Shown here: one piece after another, positions 1 through 7,192 of the stretch
Layout: each line of letters opens with the position of its first letter
Numbering within the stretch: position 1 is the stretch's first letter
Source of the DNA: Abditibacteriota bacterium
GTDB lineage: Bacteria > Armatimonadota > UBA5829
Assembly: GCA_017959625.1 (NCBI GenBank)
Contig: JAGDAG010000238.1
Span: forward strand, 1-10,931
Length of the DNA stretch: 10,931 nucleotides
Direction: 5' to 3'
Notes under the pieces: model-generated
What the model saw: the letters and a program-made list of their open reading frames with translations, nothing else
Told to the model about the DNA's origin: nothing
The model's database searches: none
Program-made: the position numbers and the translations under genes

Positions 1-1
1 A

Positions 2-2416
2 TCGGACATCCAGCCCCTGCTGAACCAGGGGGTCCGCCGGGAGGACGTGGCGGGGAGCATTTTTTACGCAGTGGTGAACCAGACCATAGCGGGGCTGGCC
101 CAGAGCCGCGAGATAAAAGGGAACGTGCTTTATCTGGGAGGGCCCCTCACCTTTTACCCCTATCTCAGGGAGGCCTTCGACAAGACTCTCGGCCTGAAGG
201 GGACGTGCCCCGCAAATTCCCTTTATTACGCCGCTTTGGGCGCCGCCTTTTCACCCGCGGCAAAGCCGGTATTCCCCGGGGAGCTGGCCAAAAAATACAC
301 CGCTCCGGACGCCGGCTGGCCCCACTGCCCTCCTCTTTTTGCCAACCGGGAAGAATACGAGGCCTTTAAAAAACGGCATGAAGCCGATTCCGCCGGCATA
401 GCCTTTGCCGACGGGCCCGAAGGAGAGATGTTTCTGGGGATAGACGCCGGCTCCACCACCGTGAAGGCGGTGCTGTGCGACAGCCGGGGCAGGCTTTTCT
501 TCCCCATGTATATGCAGGGGGGAGGCGACCCCGTGGGGCACGTGCGGGAATACCTTTCGCGGCTTTACCGGGAATACCCCGGCATACGCATCGGGGGCTC
601 TGCCGTCACCGGTTACGGAGAACAGATAATACAGAACGCCTTTGCCGCGGACATGGGGGTGGTGGAGACCATAGCCCATTTCACCGCCGCTTCCCGTTTC
701 TGTCCGGAAGTGGATTTTATCATAGACATCGGCGGGCAGGACATAAAATGCTTCCATATCCGGCAGGGAGGCGTGGACAGCATCTTCCTAAACGAAGCCT
801 GCTCTTCGGGTTGCGGTTCCTTTCTGCAGACCTTTGCGGCAGTTCTGGGCTTTTCGCCGGAGGAATTTGCCCGCAAGGCCCTTTTTGCCGACAGGCCCGT
901 GGATCTGGGCAGCCGCTGCACGGTGTTCATGAACAGCTCGGTGAAGCAGGCCCAAAAGGACGGAGCCTCCCTGGAGAACATATCCGCGGGGCTTGCCATA
1001 AGCGTGGTGAAGAACGCCCTCTACAAAGTGATCCGCTGCGCCGACCCCTCCAGGCTGGGGCAGCATATAGTGGTGCAGGGCGGCACCTTTCTGAACGACG
1101 CCGTTCTGAGGGCCTTTGAGCAGGAGACCGGAAAAGAGGTGCTCCGCCCCTCCGTGTCCGGGCTCATGGGAGCCTACGGGGCGGCGCTTTACGCCATGGC
1201 CCACCGCCCCGAAAAAAGCTCTCTGTGCGGCCCGGAGGAGCTGGAACGCTTTGAGCACAAGGTGTCCTCCGCCGTGTGCGGCGGCTGCTCCAACCATTGC
1301 CGCCTTACGGTGAACGCCTTTTCCGGCGGCCGGCGGTTCATTGCCGGCAACCGGTGCGAAAAACCCCTCAGGCTGCAAAGCGCGCAAAAGCCTCTGGACC
1401 TTTACGAATACAAATATTCCCTGCTGGAAGAGTATCAGAAGGGGGAGGTGGTCCCGGACAGGATAAACGTGGGGCTTCCCATGGGGCTCAATATGTATGA
1501 GCTGCTGCCCTTCTGGCACACTCTCTTCCGAGAGCTGGGCTTCAATCCCGTGGTCAGCGGAAGGTCGGATTACGGGCTGTATATCAGCGGCCAGCACACC
1601 ATACCCTCGGACACAGTGTGCTATCCCGCAAAGCTGCTCCACGGGCACATGGAAAGGCTCATCGCCATGAAGCCGGAGATCATTTTTTATCCGGGGATGA
1701 GCTACAACGTGGAGGAGAACAGGGGAGACAACCATTACAACTGTCCCGTGGTGGCCTATTATCCCCGGCTCATAGAAGCCAACGTGAAGATACCCCCGGA
1801 GATCCGCTATATAGACAGGTTCATCGGGCTGGCGGACAGAAAGGGCTTTGCCCCAAGGTTCGTCCGCCTCATGAAGGAGGAGGGCTTCGCCCTTTCTGCG
1901 GGGGCGGTGAAAAAGGCGGCGGCGGCCGCCTTCCGGGAATACGACGGCTTTATGCAAAAGGTGAAGGACAAGGCCGCGGAATTCCTGAAGGAAGCGGAAA
2001 AGGACAAAAGGCCCGTCATAGTGCTGGCGGGAAGGCCCTATCACGTGGATCCTGAGATAAACCACGGCATCAACACCCTTATCTGCCAGCTGGGAGGCGC
2101 GGTGCTCACAGAGGATTCCGTGGCCGACCTGGCGGAGCCTGTGGATACCACGGTGCTGAACCAGTGGACCTATCACGCCCGCCTCTACACCGCCGCGGAA
2201 TGGGCGGCCCGGCAGAGCGAAAGGATAAACCTGGTGCAGCTGGTGAGCTTCGGCTGCGGCGTGGACGCCGTCACCGGAGACGAGGTGCGGGCCATCCTGG
2301 AAAGCAGAGGCAGGCTTTATACCCAGATAAAGATCGATGAGATAACCAATCTCGGCGCGGTGAAGATACGCCTCCGCAGCCTGTTTGCCGTGGCCCGGGA
2401 CAAGCTGGCGAAATAG
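2..2416 (+). CDS. Acyl-CoA dehydratase activase-related protein (BcrAD/BadFG ATPase + DUF2229), 5' partial
   Basis: The frame is open from the first bases of the window, so the true start is upstream. A GTG at 47 is internal, since the codons before it continue the family sequence. Numbering below counts from that GTG. Residues 1-100 are the tail of a first BcrAD ATPase domain (GGPLTFYP, then NSLYYAALGAA). A complete second one starts near 128, with phosphate loop GIDAGSTTVKAV (131), second ATP motif DIGGQDIK (227), cysteines in NEACSSGCGSF (C252, C256), C291 in SRCTVF, and VVQGGTFLN. A cysteine cluster follows (C411, C414, C418, C437), then a DUF2229-like region (about 470-780) with GLPMGLNMYE, IPSDTVCYPAK, GRPYHVDPEINHG and SFGCGVDAVTGDEV. 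Such activases bind a [4Fe-4S] cluster at a dimer interface and use ATP to push low-potential electrons into 2-hydroxyacyl-CoA dehydratase-type enzymes. The substrate of this member is unknown. Many relatives continue with an HgdB-like C-terminal half; this one stops at DKLAK, just before a terminator. Confidence 0.9.
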   Translation, partial: SDIQPLLNQGVRREDVAGSIFYAVVNQTIAGLAQSREIKGNVLYLGGPLTFYPYLREAFDKTLGLKGTCPANSLYYAALGAAFSPAAKPVFPGELAKKYTAPDAGWPHCPPLFANREEYEAFKKRHEADSAGIAFADGPEGEMFLGIDAGSTTVKAVLCDSRGRLFFPMYMQGGGDPVGHVREYLSRLYREYPGIRIGGSAVTGYGEQIIQNAFAADMGVVETIAHFTAASRFCPEVDFIIDIGGQDIKCFHIRQGGVDSIFLNEACSSGCGSFLQTFAAVLGFSPEEFARKALFADRPVDLGSRCTVFMNSSVKQAQKDGASLENISAGLAISVVKNALYKVIRCADPSRLGQHIVVQGGTFLNDAVLRAFEQETGKEVLRPSVSGLMGAYGAALYAMAHRPEKSSLCGPEELERFEHKVSSAVCGGCSNHCRLTVNAFSGGRRFIAGNRCEKPLRLQSAQKPLDLYEYKYSLLEEYQKGEVVPDRINVGLPMGLNMYELLPFWHTLFRELGFNPVVSGRSDYGLYISGQHTIPSDTVCYPAKLLHGHMERLIAMKPEIIFYPGMSYNVEENRGDNHYNCPVVAYYPRLIEANVKIPPEIRYIDRFIGLADRKGFAPRFVRLMKEEGFALSAGAVKKAAAAAFREYDGFMQKVKDKAAEFLKEAEKDKRPVIVLAGRPYHVDPEINHGINTLICQLGGAVLTEDSVADLAEPVDTTVLNQWTYHARLYTAAEWAARQSERINLVQLVSFGCGVDAVTGDEVRAILESRGRLYTQIKIDEITNLGAVKIRLRSLFAVARDKLAK

Positions 2417-2429
2417 CGGCTTTCGACAC

Positions 2430-2464
2430 GCCCGCCCCGGCTCCCGCCGGAGCGGGCTTTCTTT
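2430..2464 (+). terminator. Intrinsic terminator of the activase gene
   Basis: A GC-rich hairpin lies 14 nt after the stop codon. GCCCGC (2430-2435) pairs with GCGGGC (2452-2457). After a single C/A mismatch, CCGGC (2437-2441) pairs with GCCGG (2446-2450) around the loop TCCC. The tract TTTCTTT (2458-2464) follows directly. Structure and position both fit Rho-independent termination. Confidence 0.88.
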
Positions 2465-2490
2465 ACATAGCCGGGGCGAAGTAGTATAAT
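2462..2490 (+). promoter_or_regulatory. Sigma-70/A promoter of the 2-oxoacid oxidoreductase operon
   Basis: The -35 box TTTACA (2462-2467, one mismatch to TTGACA) is followed by a 17-nt spacer and a perfect -10 box TATAAT (2485-2490). A second, overlapping TATAAT occupies 2490-2495. Transcription should begin near 2497-2503, giving a leader of about 25-30 nt before the ATG at 2527. The -35 box overlaps the T-tract of the preceding terminator, so one unit ends where the next begins. Confidence 0.85.
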
Positions 2491-2514
2491 ATAATATGGT
2501 GACAATCTGTTGCC

Positions 2515-2520
2515 GGAGGA
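2515..2520 (+). promoter_or_regulatory. Ribosome binding site for the ferredoxin subunit
   Basis: GGAGGA is a near-perfect Shine-Dalgarno sequence 6 nt before the ATG at 2527. It fixes the start of the first gene in the operon. Confidence 0.85.
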
Positions 2521-2526
2521 GATCCT

Positions 2527-2730
2527 ATGGGAAAAATCATCATAGACAAGGAGCGCTGCAAGGGCTGCGGCCTGTGCGCGCACTTTTGCCCCAAGAAGTG
2601 TATCGTTATAGCAGACGAGATCAATCAGAAGGGATACAAGCCTGCGGCCTTTGACAAGGAGGACGCCTGTATAGGCTGCGCCATCTGCGCTACCATGTGT
2701 CCCGACGTATGTATAGAGGTGTATAAATGA
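2527..2730 (+). CDS. korD: 2-oxoacid:ferredoxin oxidoreductase, delta (2x[4Fe-4S] ferredoxin) subunit
   Basis: This 67-residue protein is a bacterial-type ferredoxin with two CxxCxxCxxxCP motifs: C11, C14, C17, C21 and C48, C51, C54, C58. Each should contribute to a [4Fe-4S] cluster. A further Cys follows each motif (C25, C62). It should pass electrons from the thiamine enzyme to a soluble ferredoxin or flavodoxin. The assignment as delta subunit rests on its size, the two clusters and its place as first gene of an alpha-beta-gamma cluster. Its stop codon overlaps the next start (ATGA at 2727-2730), indicating translational coupling. The start is fixed by GGAGGA 6 nt upstream. KorD and VorD members cannot be told apart by sequence alone. 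Confidence 0.9.
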   Translation: MGKIIIDKERCKGCGLCAHFCPKKCIVIADEINQKGYKPAAFDKEDACIGCAICATMCPDVCIEVYK

Positions 2731-3806
2731 AAAAGCTGATGAAAGGCAATTCCGCCCTGTGCTACGGAGCCATAGCGGCGGGCTGCGACGCCTTTTTCGG
2801 GTATCCCATTACACCCCAGAACGAAGTGCCCGAGTATATGTCCTGGATGATGCCCGAAAAGGGCAGAGTCTTCGTTCAGGCGGAGTCCGAGGTGGCCGCC
2901 ATCAATATGGTTTACGGCGCCGCTGCTTCGGGCATGAGGGCCATGACCAGTTCTTCTTCCCCCGGCGTATCCCTGAAGCAGGAAGGGCTCAGCTACATAG
3001 CCGCTGCGGAGCTGCCCGCAGTGGTGTGCAACGTTCAGCGGGCGGGCCCCGGCCTGGGAGGCATCCTGGCGGGACAGGGCGATTATTTTCAGGCTGTAAA
3101 GGGCGGAGGCCACGGCGACTACAAGCTGATCACCCTGGCCCCCTGGTCGGTGCAGGAGTGCTACGACTTCATGGCCCTGGCCTTTGATTTGGCGGACAAA
3201 TACCGCAATCCCGTGTGCATGCTGCTGGACGGCGTGGTGGGCCAGATGCAGGAAGCCATAGATCTGCACCCGGTGGAAGTGAACCGCCCCGCCAAGCCCT
3301 GGGCCGCCGACGGCGCCCCCAAGGACGAAAAGGCGGTGGTCAACAGCCTGTGGGTGGATCCGGATATCCTGGAAGACCTCAACCGCCGGATACAGGCCAA
3401 ATACAGGGCCTGCGCCGAAAAGGAGACCCGTTATACGGAATACTGCATTGAGGACTGCGAGCTGGCGCTGGTGGCCTACGGCACCTCCGCCCGCGTTGCC
3501 AAGACCGTGGTGGACAACGCCCGGAAGCAGGGCCTCAGGATCGGTATGTTCCGTCCCGTGACCCTGTTCCCCTTCCCCTACGCCAGGCTGGCGGAGCTGG
3601 CGGAGGCGGGCAAGCGGTTCCTGGTGGTGGAAATGAGCTGCGGCCAGATGGCGGAAGACGTGATGCTGGCAGCCTGCGGCAGGACCAGCGTGGATTTTTA
3701 CGGCAGAACGGGCGGATTTGTGATGACGCCGGATGAGGTGCTGGACAAGGCAAAGCAGGTCATGGCGTCGCCGGCAGACCCCTGTCAAAGGAGCTGGGAA
3801 CTGTAA
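2727..3806 (+). CDS. vorB: 2-oxoacid:ferredoxin oxidoreductase, alpha subunit (VorB/KorA type)
   Basis: This is the alpha subunit (359 aa) of the thiamine-dependent 2-oxoacid:ferredoxin oxidoreductases, which convert a 2-oxoacid plus CoA to acyl-CoA and CO2 while reducing ferredoxin in the cytoplasm. The N-terminal pyrimidine-binding domain carries the family motif YPITPQNE (26-33), FVQAESEVAA (49-58, with the conserved acidic residues expected to contact the thiamine), MTSSSSPG (73-80) and RAGPGLGG. The C-terminal part (from about 235) matches the transketolase-C-like domain II (LVAYGTSARVAKTVV, then RPVTLFPFP). The overall pattern matches what databases call 3-methyl-2-oxobutanoate dehydrogenase VorB; the 2-oxoglutarate enzymes (KorA) are close relatives, so the substrate is uncertain. 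Its ATG overlaps the ferredoxin stop by 4 nt, with AGAGGT 6 nt upstream. Its TAA shares one base with the next ATG. Confidence 0.92.
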   Translation: MKKLMKGNSALCYGAIAAGCDAFFGYPITPQNEVPEYMSWMMPEKGRVFVQAESEVAAINMVYGAAASGMRAMTSSSSPGVSLKQEGLSYIAAAELPAVVCNVQRAGPGLGGILAGQGDYFQAVKGGGHGDYKLITLAPWSVQECYDFMALAFDLADKYRNPVCMLLDGVVGQMQEAIDLHPVEVNRPAKPWAADGAPKDEKAVVNSLWVDPDILEDLNRRIQAKYRACAEKETRYTEYCIEDCELALVAYGTSARVAKTVVDNARKQGLRIGMFRPVTLFPFPYARLAELAEAGKRFLVVEMSCGQMAEDVMLAACGRTSVDFYGRTGGFVMTPDEVLDKAKQVMASPADPCQRSWEL

Positions 3807-4540
3807 TGGAAAAAGTATTTTCGAGGACCAAGGGCCTCAAGGACAAAGAGTTTTCGTATTGCGGCGGCTGCCTCCATTCGGTGGTCCACCGTCTGGTGGC
3901 GGAGAACCTGGAGGAGATGGGGCTGCTCTCAAGCGCCATAGGCGTTTGCCCGGTAGGCTGCGCCGTGTTCATGTATGACTTTATCAACTGCGACATGATA
4001 GAAGCCGCTCACGGCCGGGCCCCCGCAGTGGCTACCGGCGTAAAGCGCACCCATCCCGGCAATCTGGTATTCACCTATCAGGGGGACGGCGACCTGGCCA
4101 GCAGAGGCATGGCGGAGATAGTGCACGCAGCAAACCGCGGCGAGAACTTTACAGTGATATTCATCAACAACGGCATCTACGGCATGACCGGCGGCCAGAT
4201 GGCCCCCACCACCCTGGTGGGGCAGAAGGCTACCACCTGCCAGGCGGGCCGGGATCCGAAGATGCACGGGATGCCTATACACATGGCGGAGATGCTGGCA
4301 ACTCTGGACCTGCCCTGCTATATAGAACGGGTGTCTCCCATAGACCCCGCCGGAGTGCGCAAGACCAAGGCCGCCATCAAAAAGGCCTTTACCAAGCAGC
4401 TGGAGGGCAAAGGCTTTTCCTTTGTGGAAGTGCTTTCCAACTGCCCTACCCAGTGGGGCATGACGCCGGTGGACTCGCTGACGTGGGTCAAGGAACACGT
4501 TATGGAGGTTTATCCTCTGGGCGTTAAGAAGGAGCGGTAA
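3806..4540 (+). CDS. korB: 2-oxoacid:ferredoxin oxidoreductase, beta (thiamine pyrophosphate) subunit
   Basis: This 244-aa protein is the beta subunit, which binds the diphosphate of thiamine and the cluster next to it. The diphosphate/Mg motif runs from GDGDLAS (93-99) to INNGIYGMTGGQMAPTT (120-136). Probable [4Fe-4S] ligands are C19 and C22 (YCGGC), C52 (GVCPVGC) and C213 (LSNCPTQW). This spacing resembles the four ligands of archaeal 2-oxoacid:ferredoxin oxidoreductase beta subunits. The protein starts one base into the preceding stop (TAATG), with AAAGGAG further upstream, so it is translationally coupled to alpha. Length and motif order are normal for the separate-subunit (four-gene) form of the enzyme. 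The substrate cannot be settled from sequence. Confidence 0.92.
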   Translation: MEKVFSRTKGLKDKEFSYCGGCLHSVVHRLVAENLEEMGLLSSAIGVCPVGCAVFMYDFINCDMIEAAHGRAPAVATGVKRTHPGNLVFTYQGDGDLASRGMAEIVHAANRGENFTVIFINNGIYGMTGGQMAPTTLVGQKATTCQAGRDPKMHGMPIHMAEMLATLDLPCYIERVSPIDPAGVRKTKAAIKKAFTKQLEGKGFSFVEVLSNCPTQWGMTPVDSLTWVKEHVMEVYPLGVKKER

Positions 4541-4542
4541 TC

Positions 4543-5076
4543 ATGTATGCTGAAGCTATTTTTGCGGGAATGGGCGGACAAGGCTCTCTTTTGGCTGCCC
4601 AGATACTGGCTCACGCGGGAGTCTACGAAAACAGGAACGTGGTGTGGTATCCCGCCTACGGCCCCGAGACCAGAGGGGGGACCGCGGCCTGCACCCTGAT
4701 CATTTCCGACGAACAGATAGGCGCTCCCATCGCCTCCCATCCGGAGATACTGGTGGCCTTCAACCAGAGGATGCTGGACGCCTATATAGACAAGGTGAAG
4801 CCCGGCGGCATCGTTATCTATAACAGCGATCTGGCCGCCGCTCCCCAAAGAAAGGACGTTAAGGCCTACGCCGTTCCCGCCAACACCATCGCTATGGAAG
4901 CGGGCAACATGCGCAGCCAGAATATGGCCATGGTAGGCGCCTATACCCGGGTGACCGGCATCGTGGACGCTTCTTCGGTGAAGTGGGCCATGGAGAACCA
5001 TTTCCCCGAAAAAGCCAAAAAGGCGATCCCGGTGAATATGGAAGCCCTGCGCAAGGGCTACGACGCCGCGGGGTAA
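4543..5076 (+). CDS. korC: 2-oxoacid:ferredoxin oxidoreductase, gamma subunit
   Basis: The 177-aa product matches the POR/KOR gamma domain. It has the glycine-rich GMGGQG near the N terminus (9-14), then WYPAYGPETRGG and a segment beginning APIASHPEILVAFNQ that is typical of gamma subunits of 2-oxoacid:ferredoxin oxidoreductases, where this domain helps bind CoA. It begins 2 nt after the beta stop, with AAGGAG (4529-4534) 8 nt before the ATG. It is the last gene of the operon and is followed by a strong terminator. Delta, alpha, beta and gamma make a complete four-subunit enzyme, so no subunit is missing. Confidence 0.92.
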   Translation: MYAEAIFAGMGGQGSLLAAQILAHAGVYENRNVVWYPAYGPETRGGTAACTLIISDEQIGAPIASHPEILVAFNQRMLDAYIDKVKPGGIVIYNSDLAAAPQRKDVKAYAVPANTIAMEAGNMRSQNMAMVGAYTRVTGIVDASSVKWAMENHFPEKAKKAIPVNMEALRKGYDAAG

Positions 5077-5088
5077 AAACCGGCACTT

Positions 5089-5119
5089 AAAGGCAGACCT
5101 TTCCGGTCTGCCTTTTTTT
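5089..5119 (+). terminator. Intrinsic terminator of the oxidoreductase operon
   Basis: GGCAGACC (5092-5099) pairs perfectly with GGTCTGCC (5105-5112) around a 5-nt loop. AAA before the stem can pair with the first Ts of a run of seven (5113-5119). It starts 12 nt after the gamma stop codon and cleanly separates this operon from the transporters. Confidence 0.92.
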
Positions 5120-5172
5120 GCCGCCGGCGGCAGGGCGGCGCTTTGGGCCGGCAGTTTTTTGTTTTTGTTTTA

Positions 5173-5181
5173 TGCTATAAT
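5173..5181 (+). promoter_or_regulatory. Extended -10 promoter of ABC1
   Basis: TGCTATAAT is a perfect extended -10 element (TG at 5173-5174, TATAAT at 5176-5181). No good -35 box is present: the window for 16-18 nt spacing is a T-rich stretch, and an extended -10 often works without one. The start of transcription would fall near 5187-5190, leaving a leader of about 20 nt before the ATG at 5209. This supports the ATG over upstream in-frame alternative start codons such as the TTG at 5143. Confidence 0.72.
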
Positions 5182-5193
5182 ATATGTAGAACA

Positions 5194-5199
5194 AAAGGA
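5194..5199 (+). promoter_or_regulatory. Ribosome binding site deciding the ABC1 start
   Basis: AAAGGA lies 9 nt before the ATG at 5209 and is the only plausible Shine-Dalgarno in the short leader. The reading frame extends upstream to a TTG at 5143, but that would precede the promoter and add residues that do not resemble the family. Confidence 0.6.
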
Positions 5200-5208
5200 C
5201 TTTCACAA

Positions 5209-7077
5209 ATGTTTCACAAACGCAAAAGGCCGGAAAAGCTTCCGCCGGACCCCAACCGGCCGAAGACACGGCTGGACTACGATTTCAATGACGACAGGCA
5301 CCTCCGCCGCTCCTTTGACAGCGAGCTTGCGAAGGGCGCTTTTATGTTTTTGAAGCCCTACAGGCTGAAGTTCCTTCTGGCTGTCGTTTTGTGGATAATC
5401 TGTTCCGCCCTCAACCTTGCCCAGCCCTGGCTCTCCAAGCTGCTCATCGACGAAGGCATCATCAAGATGAACGTCCGGGTGCTGGGGCTCCTGTGCGCCG
5501 CCATCCTGGGGGTGCATCTTTTGAGCTGGCTCATGTCCTACTGCCAGTCCCTGGCCTTCACTTCCCTGGGCGAAAGCGTGGCCAACAGCATGCGCATCAC
5601 TCTTTTCAGCCATATCCAGAAACAGTCCCTGGGGTTCTTCAAGCAGTATCCCGCGGGGAGTTTTATCAGCCGCATCATGGGGGACGTGGGCGCCATAAGG
5701 CGTATGATAACCGGGGGCGCCGTCCACGTCATCGTGGATTCGGGCACCGCTATGGTGGTGTTTTTTATCATGTGGCGCATAAACCGGGTGCTCACTCTCT
5801 GGCTTTTGCTGGTGGTGCCCATGATAGTGGCCGCCACCGTTTTGCTGCGGAAATACGTGCGGGGCGTGAACCGTGAGGCCCGCCGCAAAAACGCCGCCCT
5901 TATAGCCAACCTTTCCGAGAGCGTTGCCGGGGTGCGGGTGATAAAAAGCTTCGGCCGCGAAAAGGCCAGCCTGCTGGGCTTCCGGCGCGCGGGGCGCGAC
6001 CTCTTCCGCACGCAGATGCGGGCGCTGGTCATCGGCAGCTCCTACGGCGTGGTGGTGGAACTCATCCAGCTTTTCGGCATGATGCTGGTGCTGATCATCG
6101 GCGCGCGGGAGATAAGCCAGGGGCGCCTTACCCTGGGGGGCTTTATGGCTTTCCTGGGCTATATAGGCCGCTTTTTCGACCCCATCCGCAAAGTGAGCAA
6201 TTATTTCAACACCATACAGGTGGCCATGGCCGGCGCCGAAAGGATCTTCGGCATACTGAATTACGAGCCGGAGATACAGGACGCCCCGGGCGCCCTGCCC
6301 GCGGAAGACCTGAAGGGGGACGTGGCCCTCAGAAACGTGGTATTCGGCTACGAAAAAGATCAGGAAGTCATAAAAGACGTGTCCCTTGAGGTGAAGGCCG
6401 GGCAGACCGTGGCTCTGGTGGGTTCCACCGGCGCCGGCAAAACCACCCTCATCAACCTGCTTTCCCGGCAATACGACGTGGGCGGCGGCTCCATAGAGCT
6501 GGACGGCCGCGATATCAGGAGCATCACCCTGGATTCGCTGCGGCGCAGCATGGGCGTGGTGCTGCAGGACCCGTTTCTCTTTCCCGGCTCCATAATGGAG
6601 AACATACGCTACGGCAGGCTGGACGCCTCCGACGCAGAGGTGGTGGAGGCTGCCCGGTTCGTGGGCGCCCACGAATTCATTTCCGCACTGCCCAAGGGCT
6701 ACGATACCGACGTCCGCGAAGGCGCCAGCCGCCTTTCCACCGGCCAGAAACAGCTGATCTCCTTTGCCAGGGCCCTTATAGCCGATCCCGCCATACTGGT
6801 GCTGGACGAAGCCACCAGCAGCGTGGACACCAAAACGGAAAAGCTCATACAGTTCGGCCTTTCCAGGCTTTTCGCCAACCGCACCTGCTTTGTGGTGGCC
6901 CACCGGCTTTCCACCATCGCCTCCGCCGATCTGATATGCGTGGTGGAGGGCGGACGCATAGTTGAACGGGGGAGCCACAAAGAGCTGATGGCCCTGGAAA
7001 ACGGCCGCTACCGGGAGCTTTACAGCATACAGTTCGAAAAGCTGAGAAAAAGCGGGGTTTTTTCCGCCGGGGACTGA
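5209..7077 (+). CDS. ABC1: ABC exporter half-transporter, catalytic type (TM288-like)
   Basis: The 622-aa protein fuses a type IV exporter membrane domain to an ATPase domain. A charged N-terminal extension (about 1-44, with PKTRLDYDFNDD) precedes six predicted membrane segments (about 55-77, 92-115, a pair at 165-215, a pair at 275-325). The ATPase domain (about 375-610) has an A-loop Tyr (FGYEKD), Walker A GSTGAGKTT (405-413), Q-loop VVLQDPFLF, signature LSTGQ (509-513), Walker B ILVLDE (D533, E534), D-loop SSVD and switch H565. The catalytic Glu and His are therefore intact, while the second Gly of LSGGQ is Thr. This is the pattern of the catalytic partner in heterodimeric exporters, and the next gene has the complementary pattern. 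It is transcribed from its own promoter and no strong terminator follows it. It is closely related to ABC3. The substrate is unknown; drugs, peptides or lipids are all possible for this family. A homodimer cannot be excluded. Confidence 0.9.
   Translation: MFHKRKRPEKLPPDPNRPKTRLDYDFNDDRHLRRSFDSELAKGAFMFLKPYRLKFLLAVVLWIICSALNLAQPWLSKLLIDEGIIKMNVRVLGLLCAAILGVHLLSWLMSYCQSLAFTSLGESVANSMRITLFSHIQKQSLGFFKQYPAGSFISRIMGDVGAIRRMITGGAVHVIVDSGTAMVVFFIMWRINRVLTLWLLLVVPMIVAATVLLRKYVRGVNREARRKNAALIANLSESVAGVRVIKSFGREKASLLGFRRAGRDLFRTQMRALVIGSSYGVVVELIQLFGMMLVLIIGAREISQGRLTLGGFMAFLGYIGRFFDPIRKVSNYFNTIQVAMAGAERIFGILNYEPEIQDAPGALPAEDLKGDVALRNVVFGYEKDQEVIKDVSLEVKAGQTVALVGSTGAGKTTLINLLSRQYDVGGGSIELDGRDIRSITLDSLRRSMGVVLQDPFLFPGSIMENIRYGRLDASDAEVVEAARFVGAHEFISALPKGYDTDVREGASRLSTGQKQLISFARALIADPAILVLDEATSSVDTKTEKLIQFGLSRLFANRTCFVVAHRLSTIASADLICVVEGGRIVERGSHKELMALENGRYRELYSIQFEKLRKSGVFSAGD
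6718..6828 (+). repeat. Near-identical NBD block shared with ABC3 (copy 1)
   Basis: These 37 codons, spanning the signature and Walker B motifs, match 10536-10646 at 105 of 111 bases by hand alignment. Most matches are also identical at synonymous positions, including sixfold-degenerate Leu, Ser and Arg codons. The same region of ABC2 uses different codons. The block is coding sequence, not a mobile element. Confidence 0.65.
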
Positions 7078-7140
7078 GAAAAAAAGCGTAAAAAAAGAGC
7101 AAAAAACCCTGTTTTGGGGTATATATTAACGCTTGCGATT

Positions 7141-7149
7141 TGGTATAAT
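7141..7149 (+). promoter_or_regulatory. Extended -10 promoter of ABC2-ABC3
   Basis: TGGTATAAT is a perfect extended -10 element (TG at 7141-7142, TATAAT at 7144-7149) inside the 115-nt gap between ABC1 and ABC2. No convincing -35 box is seen at the usual distance; the upstream sequence is AT-rich (ATATATTAAC). The transcript would start near 7156 and carry a leader of about 35 nt to the ATG at 7193. The design is the same as at the ABC1 promoter. Confidence 0.72.
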
Positions 7150-7182
7150 AGTTAAAGCAGAAAAACAAACCCTTTGAAACGC

Positions 7183-7188
7183 GGGGGA
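7183..7188 (+). promoter_or_regulatory. Ribosome binding site of ABC2
   Basis: GGGGGA, within GGGGGAAAC, lies 4 nt before the ATG at 7193. This G-run version of the Shine-Dalgarno recurs almost unchanged before ABC3. Confidence 0.6.
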
Positions 7189-7192
7189 AACA

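Noticed and set aside
47..49. GTG at 47 as the true start of the activase
   Set aside because: The frame is open upstream to the window edge, and the residues before it (for example LLNQGVRREDV) continue the first BcrAD domain, so the gene is only truncated by the window.
2497..2526. Riboswitch or attenuator in the leader of the oxidoreductase operon
   Set aside because: The leader is only about 25-30 nt, too short for a structured sensor, and no alternative hairpins are visible.
5143..5208. Upstream extension of ABC1 from a TTG at 5143
   Set aside because: It would start before the promoter -10 box (5176-5181), has no ribosome binding site and encodes residues unlike the family. The ATG at 5209 fits better.
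5203..6978. Long antisense open frame (about 590 codons) opposite ABC1, and similar ones at 788-2176, 7346-8914, 8844-9989 and 2625-3788
   Set aside because: These are by-products of G/C-rich third positions, which remove stop codons on the opposite strand. Their products are rich in His, Gly and Pro, show no domain, lack sensible ribosome binding sites, and lie exactly opposite well-supported genes.
7078..7130. Possible terminator after ABC1
   Set aside because: Only a 4-bp stem (ACCC/GGGT) with no T-tract was found; the homopolymer runs are A on the transcribed sense strand.
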